A stretch of 64,000 nucleotides of DNA from an uncultured Lachnospiraceae bacterium. Its GTDB lineage: Bacteria; Bacillota; Clostridia; Lachnospirales; Lachnospiraceae. Position numbers and translations under genes: made by a program. The notes beneath the pieces were generated by a model. That model was given only the letters and a program-made list of their open reading frames with translations. It did no database searches and had not been told where the DNA came from. Positions 51,898 to 61,024 of this stretch are shown here, in pieces (positions within the stretch are counted from its first letter, which is position 1; each line of letters starts with the position of its first letter). The stretch is taken from assembly GCA_910577165.1 (NCBI GenBank), contig CAJTLX010000004.1, forward strand, positions 68,401 to 132,400, written 5' to 3'.

Positions 51898-54800
51898 TCA
51901 CATCAGAATCTGAAAACTCTCCACCAGCCTTTCCGCCTCTCTTAACACCCGTTCGCCCTCCACCACATCAAATTTTCCATTTTTGCGCGTTACCTTAGGC
52001 AATTGATACTCAAACACCAGCGCGCTCTTTTTAAATTCCAATGCTGGTGCATTCCTTGTAATTAATTCCTGAATTTTTTCCACATGGTACTTTGCCCTTG
52101 CATACGGAGTCAGCCAGAGTTGTCCGCCCTTCTGCTCCACGCTTACCAGGCAGACCGCGTGCGCCCGTGCCTTTAACAACGCAACTTGAAGCAGATTTAA
52201 CACAGGTTTTGGCGGCTCCCCAAACCGATCGATAAACTCCTCCTGCAAATCTTCCATCTCCTCTTTTGTCTCAATCCCCGCCACACGTTTATACATATCC
52301 AGCTTTTGCAATTCGTTCTTTATATAAGTAGCAGGAATATATGCATCAAGCGGCAGATCAATAGAAGTTTCAAAATTATTTTCCTCCTCCTTCCCGCCAT
52401 CCCTCATGCTTTTTACCGCCTCATTTAGCATTTTGCAATACAGATCATATCCAACTGCTGCCATATGCCCACTTTGCTGCGCGCCAAGGAGATTGCCCGC
52501 CCCGCGAATCTCCAGATCGCGCATCGCAATCTTAAAACCGGAGCCAAGTTCCGTAAACTCCCTGATTGCCTGCAATCGCTTCTCCGCCACTTCCTTTAAT
52601 ATCTTATCGCGCCTGTACATTAAAAATGCATAGGCTGCGCGGTTCGAACGCCCGACACGCCCGCGCAGCTGATAGAGCTGGGCGAGTCCAAGCTGGTCGG
52701 CATCGTCGATAATCATTGTATTGACATTGGAAATATCAAGTCCTGTTTCAATAATGGTTGTGGAGATCAAAACATCCACCTCCCCATTGATAAATTCAAA
52801 CATAATTTTTTCCAACTGCCGTTCACTCATCTGCCCATGCGCATACGCCACACTTGCTTCCGGCACAAGACGCTGTACCAGCAGTGCAATCTCATCGATC
52901 CCATTCACCCGGTTATATACATAATACACCTGTCCTCCCCTCGCAAGCTCCCTGTTGATTGCCTCCCGTATCATCTCATCATCATGTTCCAAAACAAAAG
53001 TCTGAATCGGCATTCGATCGACGGGCGGTTCCTCCAGCACACTCATATCACGAATCCCGGCAAGACTCATATGCAGTGTGCGCGGAATCGGTGTCGCCGT
53101 CAGGGTCAACACATCCACATCGCTCTTTAACTGCTTTAATTTTTCCTTGTGTGCCACGCCAAAACGCTGCTCCTCATCGATAATTAACAGTCCCAGATCC
53201 TTGTAATTTATATCCTTTGAAAGTATTCGATGCGTCCCAATCAAAATATCGATATCCCCTTTTTCAACTCCCGCCAAAATCCGTTTTTGTTCCGCCGGTG
53301 TGCGAAATCTGGACAACATTTCAATATTGACCGCAAAATCCTTCATCCGCTGGGTAAAGGTATTATAATGCTGCTGGGCTAGGATGGTGGTCGGCACCAA
53401 AAGAACGACCTGTTTTTTATCAAGCACCGCCTTAAATGCCGCGCGTATCGCAATCTCTGTTTTTCCGTACCCCACATCCCCGCAGATCAGTCGATCCATA
53501 ATGCGCGTACTTTCCATATCGTGTTTTGTCTCCTCGATCGCGCGCAGCTGATCATCCGTCTCCTCAAACGGAAACAATTCCTCGAACTCCTTCTGCCAGG
53601 TGTCATCCCCAGAAAAAGCAAATCCTTTTTTGGACTGCCGCAGCGCGTAAAGCTTTATCAATTCCTGTGCAATATCCTTCACCGCGCCGCGCACCCGCGC
53701 TTTTGTCGTCTTCCACTCCGTGGATCCAAGTTTATTTAATTTTGGTTTGCGCGCATCCGCACCCGCATATTTTTGAATTAGATCAAGTCCCGTCGCCAGA
53801 ATATAAAGCGTTCCTCCATCCGCATATTCAATCTTAATATAATCCTTTGTAATCTTATCCACGGTCAGCTTCTCAATGCCCCGGTAAATACCAAGCCCAT
53901 GATTTTCATGCACTACATAATCCCCGATATTTAAGTCGGAAAAACTTGAAATCTTGCTGCCCTCATAAGCTTTCACTTTTTTCTTTCTCTTTTTTTTGAC
54001 CGCGCCGAAAATGTCGCTCTCCGAGATCATCACAAATTTCACCAGCGGATATTCAAACCCCCTATGCACATTTCCCTGCATCACCATAATCTCGCCATTC
54101 TGCACAAGTCGGTTCCTGTCGTCGCAAAAAAATGCTGTCAATTCATGATCGCGCAGATCCTCTGCTAAGCGTTCCGCCCTTGTGCGCGAACCGGAAAGCA
54201 GGATTACACGGCATCCATTTTTCTTCCAGACCTTTAAGTCCTTTACTAAAAATTCAAAATTACTGTTGTACGGATTTACAGATTTTACCATAAAACTAAA
54301 ATGTGCCTTGACCGCAAACTTATCCGTTTTCGTTTCCATCATGGACAGCAGCACGGCATTCGCACTCATCGCTCCCGCAAGCAGCGCGCGATAATCAAAA
54401 ATCACATCCATCTGTCCTGGCAAAATATACCCCTTCTCAATACGCCCTGTCATGCTCTCAGAGAACTCTGTCATCACCGCCCCACCCTTTTCCATAATAC
54501 GCGCAGGCTCATCAAGAAAAACTAAGGAGTCATTATCCCGAAAATAGTCGAAGAACGAAACCGTTTTCGTAAAAAAATAGTTGACATAACTATCAAGCCC
54601 CACACTGCCCTGACAATACGCGAGATTTTCCTTAAATTCTTTAGTTATCTTGCGGATACGAGACTCCTCCTCCACCTTTTTCTCCCTTTTAAGCCCCGCA
54701 CAGAAACCTTCCAATTCTGCGTCAAGTGCCGCCAGTCCCTTTTCTTTTATCCGCTCCTCAAGGATAAATTCTGATGCGGGATAGATCTGTATCTCCTCTA

Positions 54801-55443
54801 AATTTTCAATGGATCTCTGACTCGCCACATCAAAGGAGCGGATGGAATCAATCTCATCCCCCCACAACTCAATGCGCACTGGTACCTCTTCCGTCAGCGG
54901 AAAAATATCAATAATTCCGCCGCGCACTGCAAATTCGCCGGCAGCTTCCACCTGTGCCTGCCGCTCATAGCCTGCCTGAACCAGCTGTTTTTCAAACTGT
55001 GCCAGATCAAGAAAATTCCCATTTTTTATATGGATGCAGCCTTCCTTTAAACAGGAGAGCGGAAGTACCTTATCCATACCGCCGTCAATCGTTGCAATCA
55101 CGGTTATCGGTGCATCCTCCAGAAGCTTTTGCAGAATTTTTACACGCTCGCGCACAATTGCATTTCCCCTGATATCCGCAGAGAAAAAAATAATATCCTT
55201 TGCCGGATAAAAATACACTTCGCGATCATACAATTTAGCATCCTCATAAATCTCCTTTGCGCGCAGATCATTATAAGTGATAATCAGGCGCTTTTTTACA
55301 TTCTGCGAGGCAGCGAACATCAGATGGCATTTCTGCGAATCAATGCAGCCCGTTACCTGCACCGGCAGCTTTCTCTTCTCTATTGCATTCTGCAATTCCC
55401 TGAATTCCTCGTAGCCGTACAATGGCTGATAAAAAGTCTGCAT
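51898..55443 (-). CDS. mfd: Transcription-repair coupling factor
   Basis: 1181 aa, the full family length. UvrB-like N-terminal domains, the RNA polymerase-interacting domain (DYVVHENHGLGIYRG), the RecG-like helicase with GDVGYGKTE (Walker A), IDEEQRFG (motif II), TATPIPRTLHMSL (motif III) and QLRGRVGRS (motif VI), and the C-terminal TRCF domain. AGGAG precedes ATG by seven bases. Follows pth. Confidence 0.98.
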   Translation of the reverse strand: MQTFYQPLYGYEEFRELQNAIEKRKLPVQVTGCIDSQKCHLMFAASQNVKKRLIITYNDLRAKEIYEDAKLYDREVYFYPAKDIIFFSADIRGNAIVRERVKILQKLLEDAPITVIATIDGGMDKVLPLSCLKEGCIHIKNGNFLDLAQFEKQLVQAGYERQAQVEAAGEFAVRGGIIDIFPLTEEVPVRIELWGDEIDSIRSFDVASQRSIENLEEIQIYPASEFILEERIKEKGLAALDAELEGFCAGLKREKKVEEESRIRKITKEFKENLAYCQGSVGLDSYVNYFFTKTVSFFDYFRDNDSLVFLDEPARIMEKGGAVMTEFSESMTGRIEKGYILPGQMDVIFDYRALLAGAMSANAVLLSMMETKTDKFAVKAHFSFMVKSVNPYNSNFEFLVKDLKVWKKNGCRVILLSGSRTRAERLAEDLRDHELTAFFCDDRNRLVQNGEIMVMQGNVHRGFEYPLVKFVMISESDIFGAVKKKRKKKVKAYEGSKISSFSDLNIGDYVVHENHGLGIYRGIEKLTVDKITKDYIKIEYADGGTLYILATGLDLIQKYAGADARKPKLNKLGSTEWKTTKARVRGAVKDIAQELIKLYALRQSKKGFAFSGDDTWQKEFEELFPFEETDDQLRAIEETKHDMESTRIMDRLICGDVGYGKTEIAIRAAFKAVLDKKQVVLLVPTTILAQQHYNTFTQRMKDFAVNIEMLSRFRTPAEQKRILAGVEKGDIDILIGTHRILSKDINYKDLGLLIIDEEQRFGVAHKEKLKQLKSDVDVLTLTATPIPRTLHMSLAGIRDMSVLEEPPVDRMPIQTFVLEHDDEMIREAINRELARGGQVYYVYNRVNGIDEIALLVQRLVPEASVAYAHGQMSERQLEKIMFEFINGEVDVLISTTIIETGLDISNVNTMIIDDADQLGLAQLYQLRGRVGRSNRAAYAFLMYRRDKILKEVAEKRLQAIREFTELGSGFKIAMRDLEIRGAGNLLGAQQSGHMAAVGYDLYCKMLNEAVKSMRDGGKEEENNFETSIDLPLDAYIPATYIKNELQKLDMYKRVAGIETKEEMEDLQEEFIDRFGEPPKPVLNLLQVALLKARAHAVCLVSVEQKGGQLWLTPYARAKYHVEKIQELITRNAPALEFKKSALVFEYQLPKVTRKNGKFDVVEGERVLREAERLVESFQILM

Positions 55444-55456
55444 AATAACGCTCCTA

Positions 55457-55577
55457 TTTAGAGTTCCGCAGAATCCCTCCCAGTACCCACTAACCTAAGA
55501 AAGGAATTTTTGTTCGCTTTGCTCACATAAATTCCTTTCTGGGCACTGTACGGGATTCTGCTGTTTTAGAGTTCCGC
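55457..55577. repeat. 13-bp direct repeats flanking a large hairpin between pth and mfd
   Basis: TTTAGAGTTCCGC occurs at 55457-55469 and 55565-55577. Between them is a long imperfect inverted repeat (AGAATCCCTCCCAGT with ACTGTACGGGATTCT; inner AGAAAGGAATTT with AAATTCCTTTCT). The right copy is the end of the pth coding sequence. The layout resembles a small inserted palindromic element with target duplication, and it can act as the pth terminator. Confidence 0.75.
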
Positions 55578-56144
55578 TTTGCGTGGCTTTTGGTTGTAGC
55601 GGTTCATTGCGGCTTCAATGCCCTCCGCAATAATGCATTCGCACGCCTTTGAGATTCGCTCCAATGCCTCACGAATCAAGGGTTCCTCCTCCTTTGGGAA
55701 GTGTCCCAACACATAGTCCACCAAATCCCATTTTTCTGGCTTTTCCCCAACTCCGATTCGAATGCGCATAAATTCTTCGCTGCCAAGTTGTTCAATAATA
55801 TTTTTTATGCCGTTATGCCCCCCGGCACTCCCTTTTTTTCGTATGCGCAACTGACCGACATCCAAATGAATATCATCGCAGATCACAATGATATCCTCAC
55901 CTGTCAGCTTATAATAGTCCACCATCTCCCGCACACATATCCCACTTAAATTCATATAGGTTTGCGGCTGCGCAAGAATCACTTTCTCCCCACCGATATA
56001 CCCGCTGCCACAAAGTGCCTTGTGTGCCCTTGAAAGACGGATATTGTAATCGTCGCAGAGCCTTGTGATCGCATCAAACCCAATATTATGTCTGGTTGCC
56101 TGATATTCCCTTGTCGGATTGCCAAGACCAATAATAATTTTCAT
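55566..56144 (-). CDS. pth: Peptidyl-tRNA hydrolase
   Basis: Releases peptides from peptidyl-tRNA. ATG 56144 with GGGAGAAAG upstream; the frame to 56237 is unsupported. Seen: IIGLGNPTREYQATRHNIGF (catalytic His), QPQTYMNLSG, DDIHLDVGQLRIRKKGSAGGHNG. 192 aa, usual size. Upstream of mfd as in many Firmicutes. Confidence 0.96.
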   Translation of the reverse strand: MKIIIGLGNPTREYQATRHNIGFDAITRLCDDYNIRLSRAHKALCGSGYIGGEKVILAQPQTYMNLSGICVREMVDYYKLTGEDIIVICDDIHLDVGQLRIRKKGSAGGHNGIKNIIEQLGSEEFMRIRIGVGEKPEKWDLVDYVLGHFPKEEEPLIREALERISKACECIIAEGIEAAMNRYNQKPRKAEL

Positions 56145-56354
56145 TACTTTCTCCCTGTTTACTACTGCCTTTACTTCCTGTACGCACAATCGCCGCAGAA
56201 CACCAAGTAGGGGTATCCTGCGGTTCATCTTGCACAAAATTTCCTGCTTCGCTATTTACTTACTTTTTTTCCACCCAATATTATATCCTTCAGATACGTT
56301 CCCTCCAGAGGAGGAACCGCTTCAGAAAAACAAACATAATTTGCTTTGAACAAA

Positions 56355-57371
56355 TTATAAGGATGCCAACAGCCCAACCTTTTTCTTTACCTTCGTCATT
56401 GTCCGCGCCGAGATCGCCGCCGCTTTTTCCGCGCCCGCGCGATATACCTGCTCCAGATACGCCTTATCCGCAATATAACGCTTAAAATTCTCTCTGACTT
56501 CGCGGGGTTCCTCAACCACGACTTCGCCAACAGCCAACTTAAAATCGCCGTAACCCTTGCCTTCAAACTCCGCTTCAATCTGTTCCATCGTCTTTCCCGT
56601 AAACACCGAGTAAATTGTCATCAGATTGTTAATGCCATCCTTGCCCTCGCTAAAGCGAACCTCCTTCTCGCTGTCCGTCACCGCGCGCTTAAATTTATTG
56701 ATAATAACATTTGGCTCATCAAGAATTGTAATAAAAGCATTCTGGTTTTCGTCCGATTTCGACATTTTCTTTGTCGGCTCCTGCAGCGACATTACTCGCG
56801 CGCCCGCCTTTGGAATATATGCTTCCGGCAGCTTAAATGTGCTGCCGTACAGATTGTTAAACCGCGTTGCAATATCGCGCGTAAATTCAAGATGCTGCCT
56901 CTGATCATCACCGACTGGCACCATATCCGCCTGATAGAGCAGAATATCCGCCGCCATCAACGCCGGGTAAGTGAAAAGCCCCGCATTTACATTATCTGCA
57001 TGTCTTGCGGATTTATCCTTAAACTGCGTCATGCGCGAAAGTTCTCCAAACTGCGTATAGCACGAAAGCACCCAGGAAAGCTCCGAATGTGTCGGCACAT
57101 GACTCTGGATAAACACCAGACTCTTTTCCGGGTCAATCCCACACGCAAGCAGCAATGCAAATGCATCAAGTGACTGTCTGCGAAGTGCCGCCGGATCTTG
57201 CCGTATCGTCAGGGAGTGCAGATCTGCGATAAAGTACGCGCAGTGATATTCATCCTGCATCTTTCCCCAGTTTTTTACCGCCCCGATATAATTGCCCAAT
57301 GTAAAAACACCCGTCGGCTGAATACCGCTCAGGATAACTTTCTTTCTTTCTGCCTTCTCTGTTTCTTCCAT
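56355..57371 (-). CDS. trpS: Tryptophanyl-tRNA synthetase
   Basis: Class I synthetase: GIQPTGVFTLGNYIGA (HIGH-type region), ADLHSLT, LMAADILLYQADMVPVGDDQRQHLE, and KMSKS. 338 aa. GAGGTGG before ATG. No T-box leader is seen; instead a consensus promoter lies 65 bases upstream. Confidence 0.97.
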   Translation of the reverse strand: MEETEKAERKKVILSGIQPTGVFTLGNYIGAVKNWGKMQDEYHCAYFIADLHSLTIRQDPAALRRQSLDAFALLLACGIDPEKSLVFIQSHVPTHSELSWVLSCYTQFGELSRMTQFKDKSARHADNVNAGLFTYPALMAADILLYQADMVPVGDDQRQHLEFTRDIATRFNNLYGSTFKLPEAYIPKAGARVMSLQEPTKKMSKSDENQNAFITILDEPNVIINKFKRAVTDSEKEVRFSEGKDGINNLMTIYSVFTGKTMEQIEAEFEGKGYGDFKLAVGEVVVEEPREVRENFKRYIADKAYLEQVYRAGAEKAAAISARTMTKVKKKVGLLASL

Positions 57372-57435
57372 AAAAATCCACCTCTCATTCCGGAGTCACT
57401 CTCTGCTCTGTTTCCCCTTTTCGTTTGTATTGTAG

Positions 57436-57464
57436 ATTATAATCTTTCCAAAAAGCTTTGTCAA
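57436..57464 (-). promoter_or_regulatory. Perfect consensus promoter of trpS
   Basis: Reverse strand TTGACA (57459-57464), 17-base spacer, TATAAT (57436-57441). A short leader of ~60 bases leaves no room for a T-box. Confidence 0.9.
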
Positions 57465-57718
57465 CGAAAACTAATTATAAATATTCCTGTCTTTTAATGT
57501 GAAAATCCGGGGAAATATCATTGAATTTTACACGAAAATATGCTATGTTATGGTAAGTATCTTTAAGGAGAAGCTTTTACGCCGCACTTTATATTTAGAT
57601 CAAGTATAAATATTAATAGTTATTTAGTAAATTTATATATTTATAATGCCGGTATTATAACAAAAATTATTCTATCTAAATAAAACAATTTTATCAATAT
57701 ACGGATACGGAGGTTCCT

Positions 57719-58513
57719 ATGATCAGTAAAACCACTCCCTCCCCCCAGATGGCTTTCCTATTTAAAAACTGGGAGGACACAATGATTTATTCCTGTCTTC
57801 AGGGCATTATGGGAGAATTATACACAGATTCCCTTAAAATTCCAGAATCCGCAATGATCCTCCTTGGGGATTTCTGCTTTCTCTCCGGGAAACCAAACAC
57901 CATGCTGGTATCTTCCGCTTTCGAACTCTCCGGGAAAGACTTCCTTATCCTTGTGCCGCACACCCCTGACTGGCATGGTCTAATCACCGAATATTACGGT
58001 CTAAACGCAAAAAAATGTACGCGCTACGCAATCAAAAAAGAACCCGATATTTTCGATCGGGCGCATTTAGAGCATATTATCGCTACATTGCCGGGTGGAT
58101 ATGAGCTGCACAAGATCGATCAGCAACTATTTGCAATCTGCCGCAAAAGCGAATGGTGCCGCGATTTTGTCGCGCAGTATCCGGATTATCATACCTTTGA
58201 ACAATACGGACTCGGCATTGTCGCGCTAAAGAATGGCGAACTGGTCTCCGGCGCATCCTCCTACTCAAGCTATCTCAACGGCATTGAAATTGAGGTGGAT
58301 ACCTTAAAAGACTACCGCAGAAAAGGACTTGCCGCCGCCTGCGCGGCAAAACTTATTTTAGAGTGCTTAGAGCGCGGCTGGTATCCAAGCTGGGACGCAC
58401 AAAATCCATGGTCCGTGGCACTGGCAGAAAAGCTTGGGTATCATTTTGACCATGAATATATTGTGTATGAAATTGTAAAAAATAAGAAAAATATGGAAGG
58501 AGATCCGCAATGA
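57719..58513 (+). CDS. GNAT acetyltransferase
   Basis: 264 aa. The N-terminal half is a divergent GNAT-like partner domain (GDFCFLSGKPNT); the C-terminal half has the acetyl-CoA motif (IEIEVDTLKDYRRKGLAAACAAKLI) and NPWSVALAEKLGYHF. This two-domain plan resembles the ZmaR-type GNAT group. Substrate unknown. GGAGG five bases before ATG. Its stop overlaps the next start (ATGA at 58510-58513). Confidence 0.87.
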   Translation: MISKTTPSPQMAFLFKNWEDTMIYSCLQGIMGELYTDSLKIPESAMILLGDFCFLSGKPNTMLVSSAFELSGKDFLILVPHTPDWHGLITEYYGLNAKKCTRYAIKKEPDIFDRAHLEHIIATLPGGYELHKIDQQLFAICRKSEWCRDFVAQYPDYHTFEQYGLGIVALKNGELVSGASSYSSYLNGIEIEVDTLKDYRRKGLAAACAAKLILECLERGWYPSWDAQNPWSVALAEKLGYHFDHEYIVYEIVKNKKNMEGDPQ

Positions 58514-58920
58514 AAATTCCAAAACAAGCCCCTTTATTCGGTGCTTCAAATCAAACTAAGATCACTGAACTTTTTTATGACACCGGAAAGCTTCATTACC
58601 GCTTCTCTCAAAAATCCACCAACGGCACGGACTGGATAAACGAGGGAGCATTTGAGGAATATTATCAAAATGGCAGCCTGGCAAAAAAAGGCTTCTTTTT
58701 AAATGGCAAAAAAAATGGTCATTGGAAGGAATATTACGAAAATGGAAATCTTGCCAGTGAAGGCTATTACCTGATTGGCGCGCAAAATGGACACTGGAAA
58801 AATTATTACGAAAATGGAAATCTTGCCGCTGATGGTTATTATAATATCGGAAAAAAACATCGAATATGGAAATATTACGATGAGGGCGGAAAACTGAGCG
58901 AAGAAAATTTTTGCGATTAA
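58510..58920 (+). CDS. MORN_2-repeat protein (YwqK-like)
   Basis: 136 aa made of about four ~22-residue repeats of the form GHWKEYYENGNLASEGYY, the MORN_2 type found in YwqK-like proteins, some of which are annotated as antitoxins or immunity proteins. No signal peptide. Translationally coupled to the GNAT gene, so the two may form a functional pair. GGAGATCC precedes ATG. Confidence 0.85.
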   Translation: MKIPKQAPLFGASNQTKITELFYDTGKLHYRFSQKSTNGTDWINEGAFEEYYQNGSLAKKGFFLNGKKNGHWKEYYENGNLASEGYYLIGAQNGHWKNYYENGNLAADGYYNIGKKHRIWKYYDEGGKLSEENFCD

Positions 58921-58954
58921 TCAACTGCCTATTGATAATCTACTTTAAAAATAC

Positions 58955-58984
58955 TTGACGAGATCCACTTTTCTTTGCTAAAAT
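58955..58984 (+). promoter_or_regulatory. Promoter of the CPBP protease gene
   Basis: TTGACG (58955-58960), 18-base spacer, TAAAAT (58979-58984). Confidence 0.6.
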
Positions 58985-59018
58985 AGGAAAATAAAATACA
59001 ATCAGAGGGAAAATTAAG

Positions 59019-59687
59019 ATGAAACATTCTATCTCACTTCCTACCGGGCTTTTCTGGGTATTCGTCTGGGTAGGATTTATGATTTTATACACGTTTTTAG
59101 ACGTTGCCATATGGCGAAAAATTTTCCCCGCCGGGAGAAAATATTTAAATATTATTTCTGTCTTGCTGTGTACAGTGGGCTATATATTTCTGCTTGTCAG
59201 AAAAAATAATTTTGCCCTTCGCCCATTTTCAACTCTCTCCTGGCAGGGAATTTTACTTGCTCTTGGCTGTGCGGTATTGTTTTATTTTGTTTTGGATCTG
59301 TTTTTTGATCCGCTGCTCGCCAAACTCTTCCCATCAAGTGAGGAAAATTATCAGGAAACGCTGAGTCAATTAAGCGAAACACCAATGATCACCCTGTTGC
59401 AAATCTGTATTTTGGCTCCCATTTTGGAAGAAATATTGATGCGGGGATTTTTACTTGGCGGACTTTCCTTTCGCTATGGAAAGACCACCGCGCTTTTTCT
59501 TTCCTCCATTTTATTTGCACTGCTGCACTTTAATATGGTGCAGACACTGTCCGCATTTGTCTGCGGTTTTGTGCTGGGGCTTTTATACCTGAACACCAAC
59601 TCGCTATTTTGTTGTATCCTCGCCCATATGGGATATAATTTACTTGCCTACATTACAACAATTTTGCCGCTATACGCAAAAAAATAA
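59019..59687 (+). CDS. CPBP family intramembrane (CAAX-type) protease
   Basis: 222 aa, about six helices. Catalytic motifs: EEILMRG (ExxxR), LHFN and HMGYN. Such proteases act in the membrane on envelope proteins or in bacteriocin self-immunity. Target unknown. GAGGG precedes ATG; eleven bases separate it from the next gene. Confidence 0.9.
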   Translation: MKHSISLPTGLFWVFVWVGFMILYTFLDVAIWRKIFPAGRKYLNIISVLLCTVGYIFLLVRKNNFALRPFSTLSWQGILLALGCAVLFYFVLDLFFDPLLAKLFPSSEENYQETLSQLSETPMITLLQICILAPILEEILMRGFLLGGLSFRYGKTTALFLSSILFALLHFNMVQTLSAFVCGFVLGLLYLNTNSLFCCILAHMGYNLLAYITTILPLYAKK

Positions 59688-59697
59688 GGGGGAAACT

Positions 59698-60471
59698 ATG
59701 ACTTTACAGCAGGTGATGAGCCAGGTACGCCGCGCACTTGATGATTATCATATGATTCAGGAAAGCGATCATATTGCTGTCGGTATTTCCGGCGGCAAGG
59801 ACAGCTTGACACTGCTTATGGCATTGCACGGACTGACGCGCTTTTATCCAAAACCATTTACTCTGCACGCCGTCACTGTGGATTTGGGCTTTAACAATAT
59901 TAATTTTAACGAAATACAAAAACTGTGTAACAAACTTAACGTGCCATATACCATTGTAAAAACAGAAATTGCAAGAATCGTATTTAAAGAGCGCGGGGAA
60001 GAAAACCCTTGCTCACTCTGTGCCAAGTTGCGCAAGGGAGCGTTAAATAATGCAATAAAATCCACAGGCTGCAATAAGATCGCCTATGCGCATCACCGGG
60101 AAGATGCGATTACTACCCTGTTTCTCTCCCTCTTTTATGAGGGGCGTTTTCAGACGCTCGAACCTGTGACCTATCTTGATAAAAGTGAGCTTACGCTGAT
60201 CCGCCCGCTTCTGTATATGAAAGAAGCGGACGTAATAGGCTTTGTCAACAAAGCAAACCTTCCAGTAGTCAAAAATCCCTGCCCTGCGGATGGAAACACC
60301 CGCCGTCAGTATATTGAAGAACTATTGCGCCGGTTAAACCGTGAAAATCCAGGGATAAAGGAAAGAATTTTTACTGCGATAAAGAAGACTTACGCAGCCA
60401 GTTTGTCAGCGGATCAATCTGCCTTGCCTGTGCAAGAATCGCCTCTTTATTCGCCGTCAGATAAAATTTAA
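59698..60471 (+). CDS. TtcA-like tRNA 2-thiocytidine synthetase
   Basis: PP-loop ATPase: VGISGGKDSLTLL (ATP site), cysteine pair CSLCAKLR (Fe-S or sulfur transfer), AYAHHREDAITT and RPLLYMKE, plus a later cysteine in NPCPAD. 257 aa. ATG 59698 with GGGGG upstream. The last ~30 residues (SLSADQSALPVQ) are poorly conserved looking and lie in the 101-bp overlap with the convergent gene. Confidence 0.9.
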   Translation: MTLQQVMSQVRRALDDYHMIQESDHIAVGISGGKDSLTLLMALHGLTRFYPKPFTLHAVTVDLGFNNINFNEIQKLCNKLNVPYTIVKTEIARIVFKERGEENPCSLCAKLRKGALNNAIKSTGCNKIAYAHHREDAITTLFLSLFYEGRFQTLEPVTYLDKSELTLIRPLLYMKEADVIGFVNKANLPVVKNPCPADGNTRRQYIEELLRRLNRENPGIKERIFTAIKKTYAASLSADQSALPVQESPLYSPSDKI

Positions 60472-60793
60472 GTCCTGCCACTTCCTCCTCGGAAAACCCG
60501 CTTATATGCTCCAATGTTCCATCCGGCACAATCCCCTCGGCAATATCATTCCCGCGCAGAAAAGAAACCCTCGCATAGGGTTTTCCGTCCTTTTTTAACA
60601 GGCTGGAGACAAGCATCCGCACCTCTCCCTTATCTGCCGGGAATTTTTGCCCTTCCGCCATCCTGCCCTCTGGCTTTTTGCCTCCCGGATTTTTATTTTC
60701 TAACTTTTTGCTCTCTGGTTTTTTTTCCGTCTTTTTTGTAATTTCCTCCCGTATCTCCTCCCCGTCAAAGAAAAACCGCTTTACCACCGCCAT
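60371..60793 (-). CDS. Small hypothetical protein overlapping the TtcA gene end
   Basis: 140 aa from ATG 60793 (MAVVKRFF; GGGAGG six bases before). A basic Lys/Glu/Pro-rich linker (KKPESKKLENKNPGG) follows a short N-terminal segment. The C-terminal half (PYARVSFLRGNDIAEGIVPDG, SEEEVAGLKFYL) is globular. I do not recognise it. Its last 101 bp overlap the end of the TtcA-like gene on the other strand. Confidence 0.7.
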   Translation of the reverse strand: MAVVKRFFFDGEEIREEITKKTEKKPESKKLENKNPGGKKPEGRMAEGQKFPADKGEVRMLVSSLLKKDGKPYARVSFLRGNDIAEGIVPDGTLEHISGFSEEEVAGLKFYLTANKEAILAQARQIDPLTNWLRKSSLSQ

Positions 60794-60937
60794 ATTCATC
60801 CTCCCTTTCAAACATATTATCCTTCTTATCAGCCATCTGTTTTTATTATAATCCCCCGCCACAAAAACATCAATATCTCTTTTCAAATCTCCTCTTTTAT
60901 GTTAAACTTATAGGAAACAAAATACTTGCATTCTGCA

Positions 60938-60967
60938 CTGGATACATATTGCCTGTGATGTATCCAG
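60938..60967. terminator. Hairpin between divergent genes
   Basis: CTGGATACAT and its complement flank a ten-base loop, in the leader of the following membrane-protein gene. No T run; function uncertain. Confidence 0.4.
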
Positions 60968-61024
60968 GTATTTATCGGATTTTACTCTATAGAGTTAAAT
61001 TTAATCAAGAAGGGGAGGCTTTCT

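Noticed and set aside
57372..57435. Possible T-box leader before trpS
   Set aside because: The leader is only about 60 bases and lacks the conserved T-box sequence.
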